A stretch of 64,000 nt of DNA from positions 1-64,000 of the forward strand of contig CAXXXP010000001.1 of assembly GCA_963678095.2 (NCBI GenBank), in the 5' to 3' direction. The stretch's first letter is position 1. Each line of letters opens with the position of its first letter. The notes below the pieces were generated by a model, which did not search any database, was not told the DNA's origin, and saw nothing but the letters and a program-made list of their open reading frames with translations. The translations under genes were made by a program, and so were the position numbers. Source of the stretch: G963678095 sp963678095 (GTDB lineage: Bacteria; Bacillota; Negativicutes; Selenomonadales; Selenomonadaceae). This document shows, piece after piece, positions 63,605 to 64,000 of the stretch.

Positions 63605-64000
63605 ATGCCAAAAATTGATTTTATTGAAATGCAGGAAAAATATCTCGAAAATGTTCTGGAAATTTATACGCATTATGTTCTTAATACCAGTGCAACTTTT
63701 CATTCCCGGGCTTTAGATTGTTCGGCTATGCGCGAAATTGTATTTTTTGACAGTGAAAAATATAAGACCTATGTAATACGCCAGGGAGATGTGATTTGTG
63801 GTTATGTCCTGATTGGCCCGCATAAAAAAAGGGAAGCATATGATAAAACAGCAGAGGTGACAATTTACCTAAAGCCTGATTATACCGGACGGGGAATCGG
63901 GTCGCTGGCGCTGGGGCACATGGAGCAATATGCAAAACAGCAGGGCCTGCATGTGCTGATTGGCACAATTTGCGGCGAAAATCAACAAAGTATTGCCCTG
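63605..64000 (+). CDS. GNAT acetyltransferase, phosphinothricin acetyltransferase-like (3' end outside the window)
   Basis: The first 132 codons are present and the frame is open at the window edge. The protein begins IDFIEMQEKYLENVLEIYTHYVL, has a Phe-His-Ser segment, and carries the acetyl-CoA motif YLKPDYTGRGIGSLALGHME (about residues 92-111). The IYTHYV and TSATFH elements match the Pat/Bar type, whose natural substrates are amino acids or analogues such as methionine sulfone. GGAGATGAG precedes ATG 63605. It probably shares the MarR transcript. Confidence 0.85.
   Translation, partial: MPKIDFIEMQEKYLENVLEIYTHYVLNTSATFHSRALDCSAMREIVFFDSEKYKTYVIRQGDVICGYVLIGPHKKREAYDKTAEVTIYLKPDYTGRGIGSLALGHMEQYAKQQGLHVLIGTICGENQQSIAL

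Noticed and set aside
1..64000. CRISPR arrays, insertion sequences and integrase genes
   Set aside because: No spaced direct-repeat array, transposase or integrase pattern was found in the window.

Overview
The window is a bacterial chromosome segment. Its left half (about 1-31085) is most of a tailed-phage prophage and its right half (about 31218-64000) is ordinary host sequence. The host looks like a diderm Firmicute of the Negativicutes (Selenomonadales/Sporomusaceae type). This is an inference from Bacillus-like gene families (PBSX-type phage tail genes, three-subunit succinate dehydrogenase/fumarate reductase, strong AGGAGG ribosome sites, frequent TTG and GTG starts, many intrinsic terminators) combined with an anaerobic repertoire (oxygen-labile two-subunit fumarase, fumarate reductase). 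I cannot name a genus.

Prophage. 1-4453 is a tightly overlapping run of small early/middle genes: a Lar-like zinc protein, a YopX-like protein, a MazG-like protein, a DUF4406 protein, single-strand DNA-binding protein, a PDDEXK nuclease, and a likely late-gene regulator. 4500-9550 is an accessory zone in which small, AT-rich genes, several of them membrane proteins, are each boxed by their own promoter and/or terminator (moron-type cargo). One lies on the minus strand. 9588-17686 is packaging and head: TerS, TerL, portal, gp7-like head protein, scaffold, capsid, connectors. 17692-27211 is a contractile PBSX/Xkd-type tail: sheath, tube, chaperone with a -1 frameshift extension, tape measure, hub and baseplate. 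A secreted-protein moron sits between chaperone and tape measure. 27216-31033 is tail fibre and lysis: holin, amidase and two membrane-anchored coiled-coil proteins that could act on the outer membrane. No integrase is in the window, so the left end lies outside it. Five late phage reading frames contain hairpins with T-runs that look like intrinsic terminators inside the coding sequence.

Host half. rdgB plus a YfcE-type phosphodiesterase (31218-32290). A fumarase / succinate dehydrogenase-fumarate reductase operon (32589-37231), giving malate-fumarate-succinate interconversion at the membrane. A chromate-transporter pair whose second gene is frameshifted (37267-38406). An M18 aminopeptidase. 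A GH84-like glycosidase overlapping a CDF metal exporter. A large DUF6056-like membrane protein. tRNA-Pro(UGG) and tRNA-Arg(UCU) behind a consensus promoter. A Tat-exported metallophosphoesterase. A BFD-like iron-sulfur protein. A membrane GGDEF protein. A LysR gene broken by one base in an A7 run. A second CDF exporter. A MarR/ArsN2-like/GNAT group that runs off the right edge.

The most interesting host locus is 50080-61357. A LacI regulator is divergent from genes for dihydroxyacetone kinase DhaK and DhaL, a class II aldolase, a ribose-type ABC importer, methylthioribose kinase and methylthioribose-1-phosphate isomerase. A solute-binding-protein homologue with no signal peptide follows. The set matches a dihydroxyacetone-phosphate shunt for imported 5-deoxy- or 5-methylthio-pentoses. 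The added DhaKL kinase and the cytoplasmic binding protein are unexplained parts.
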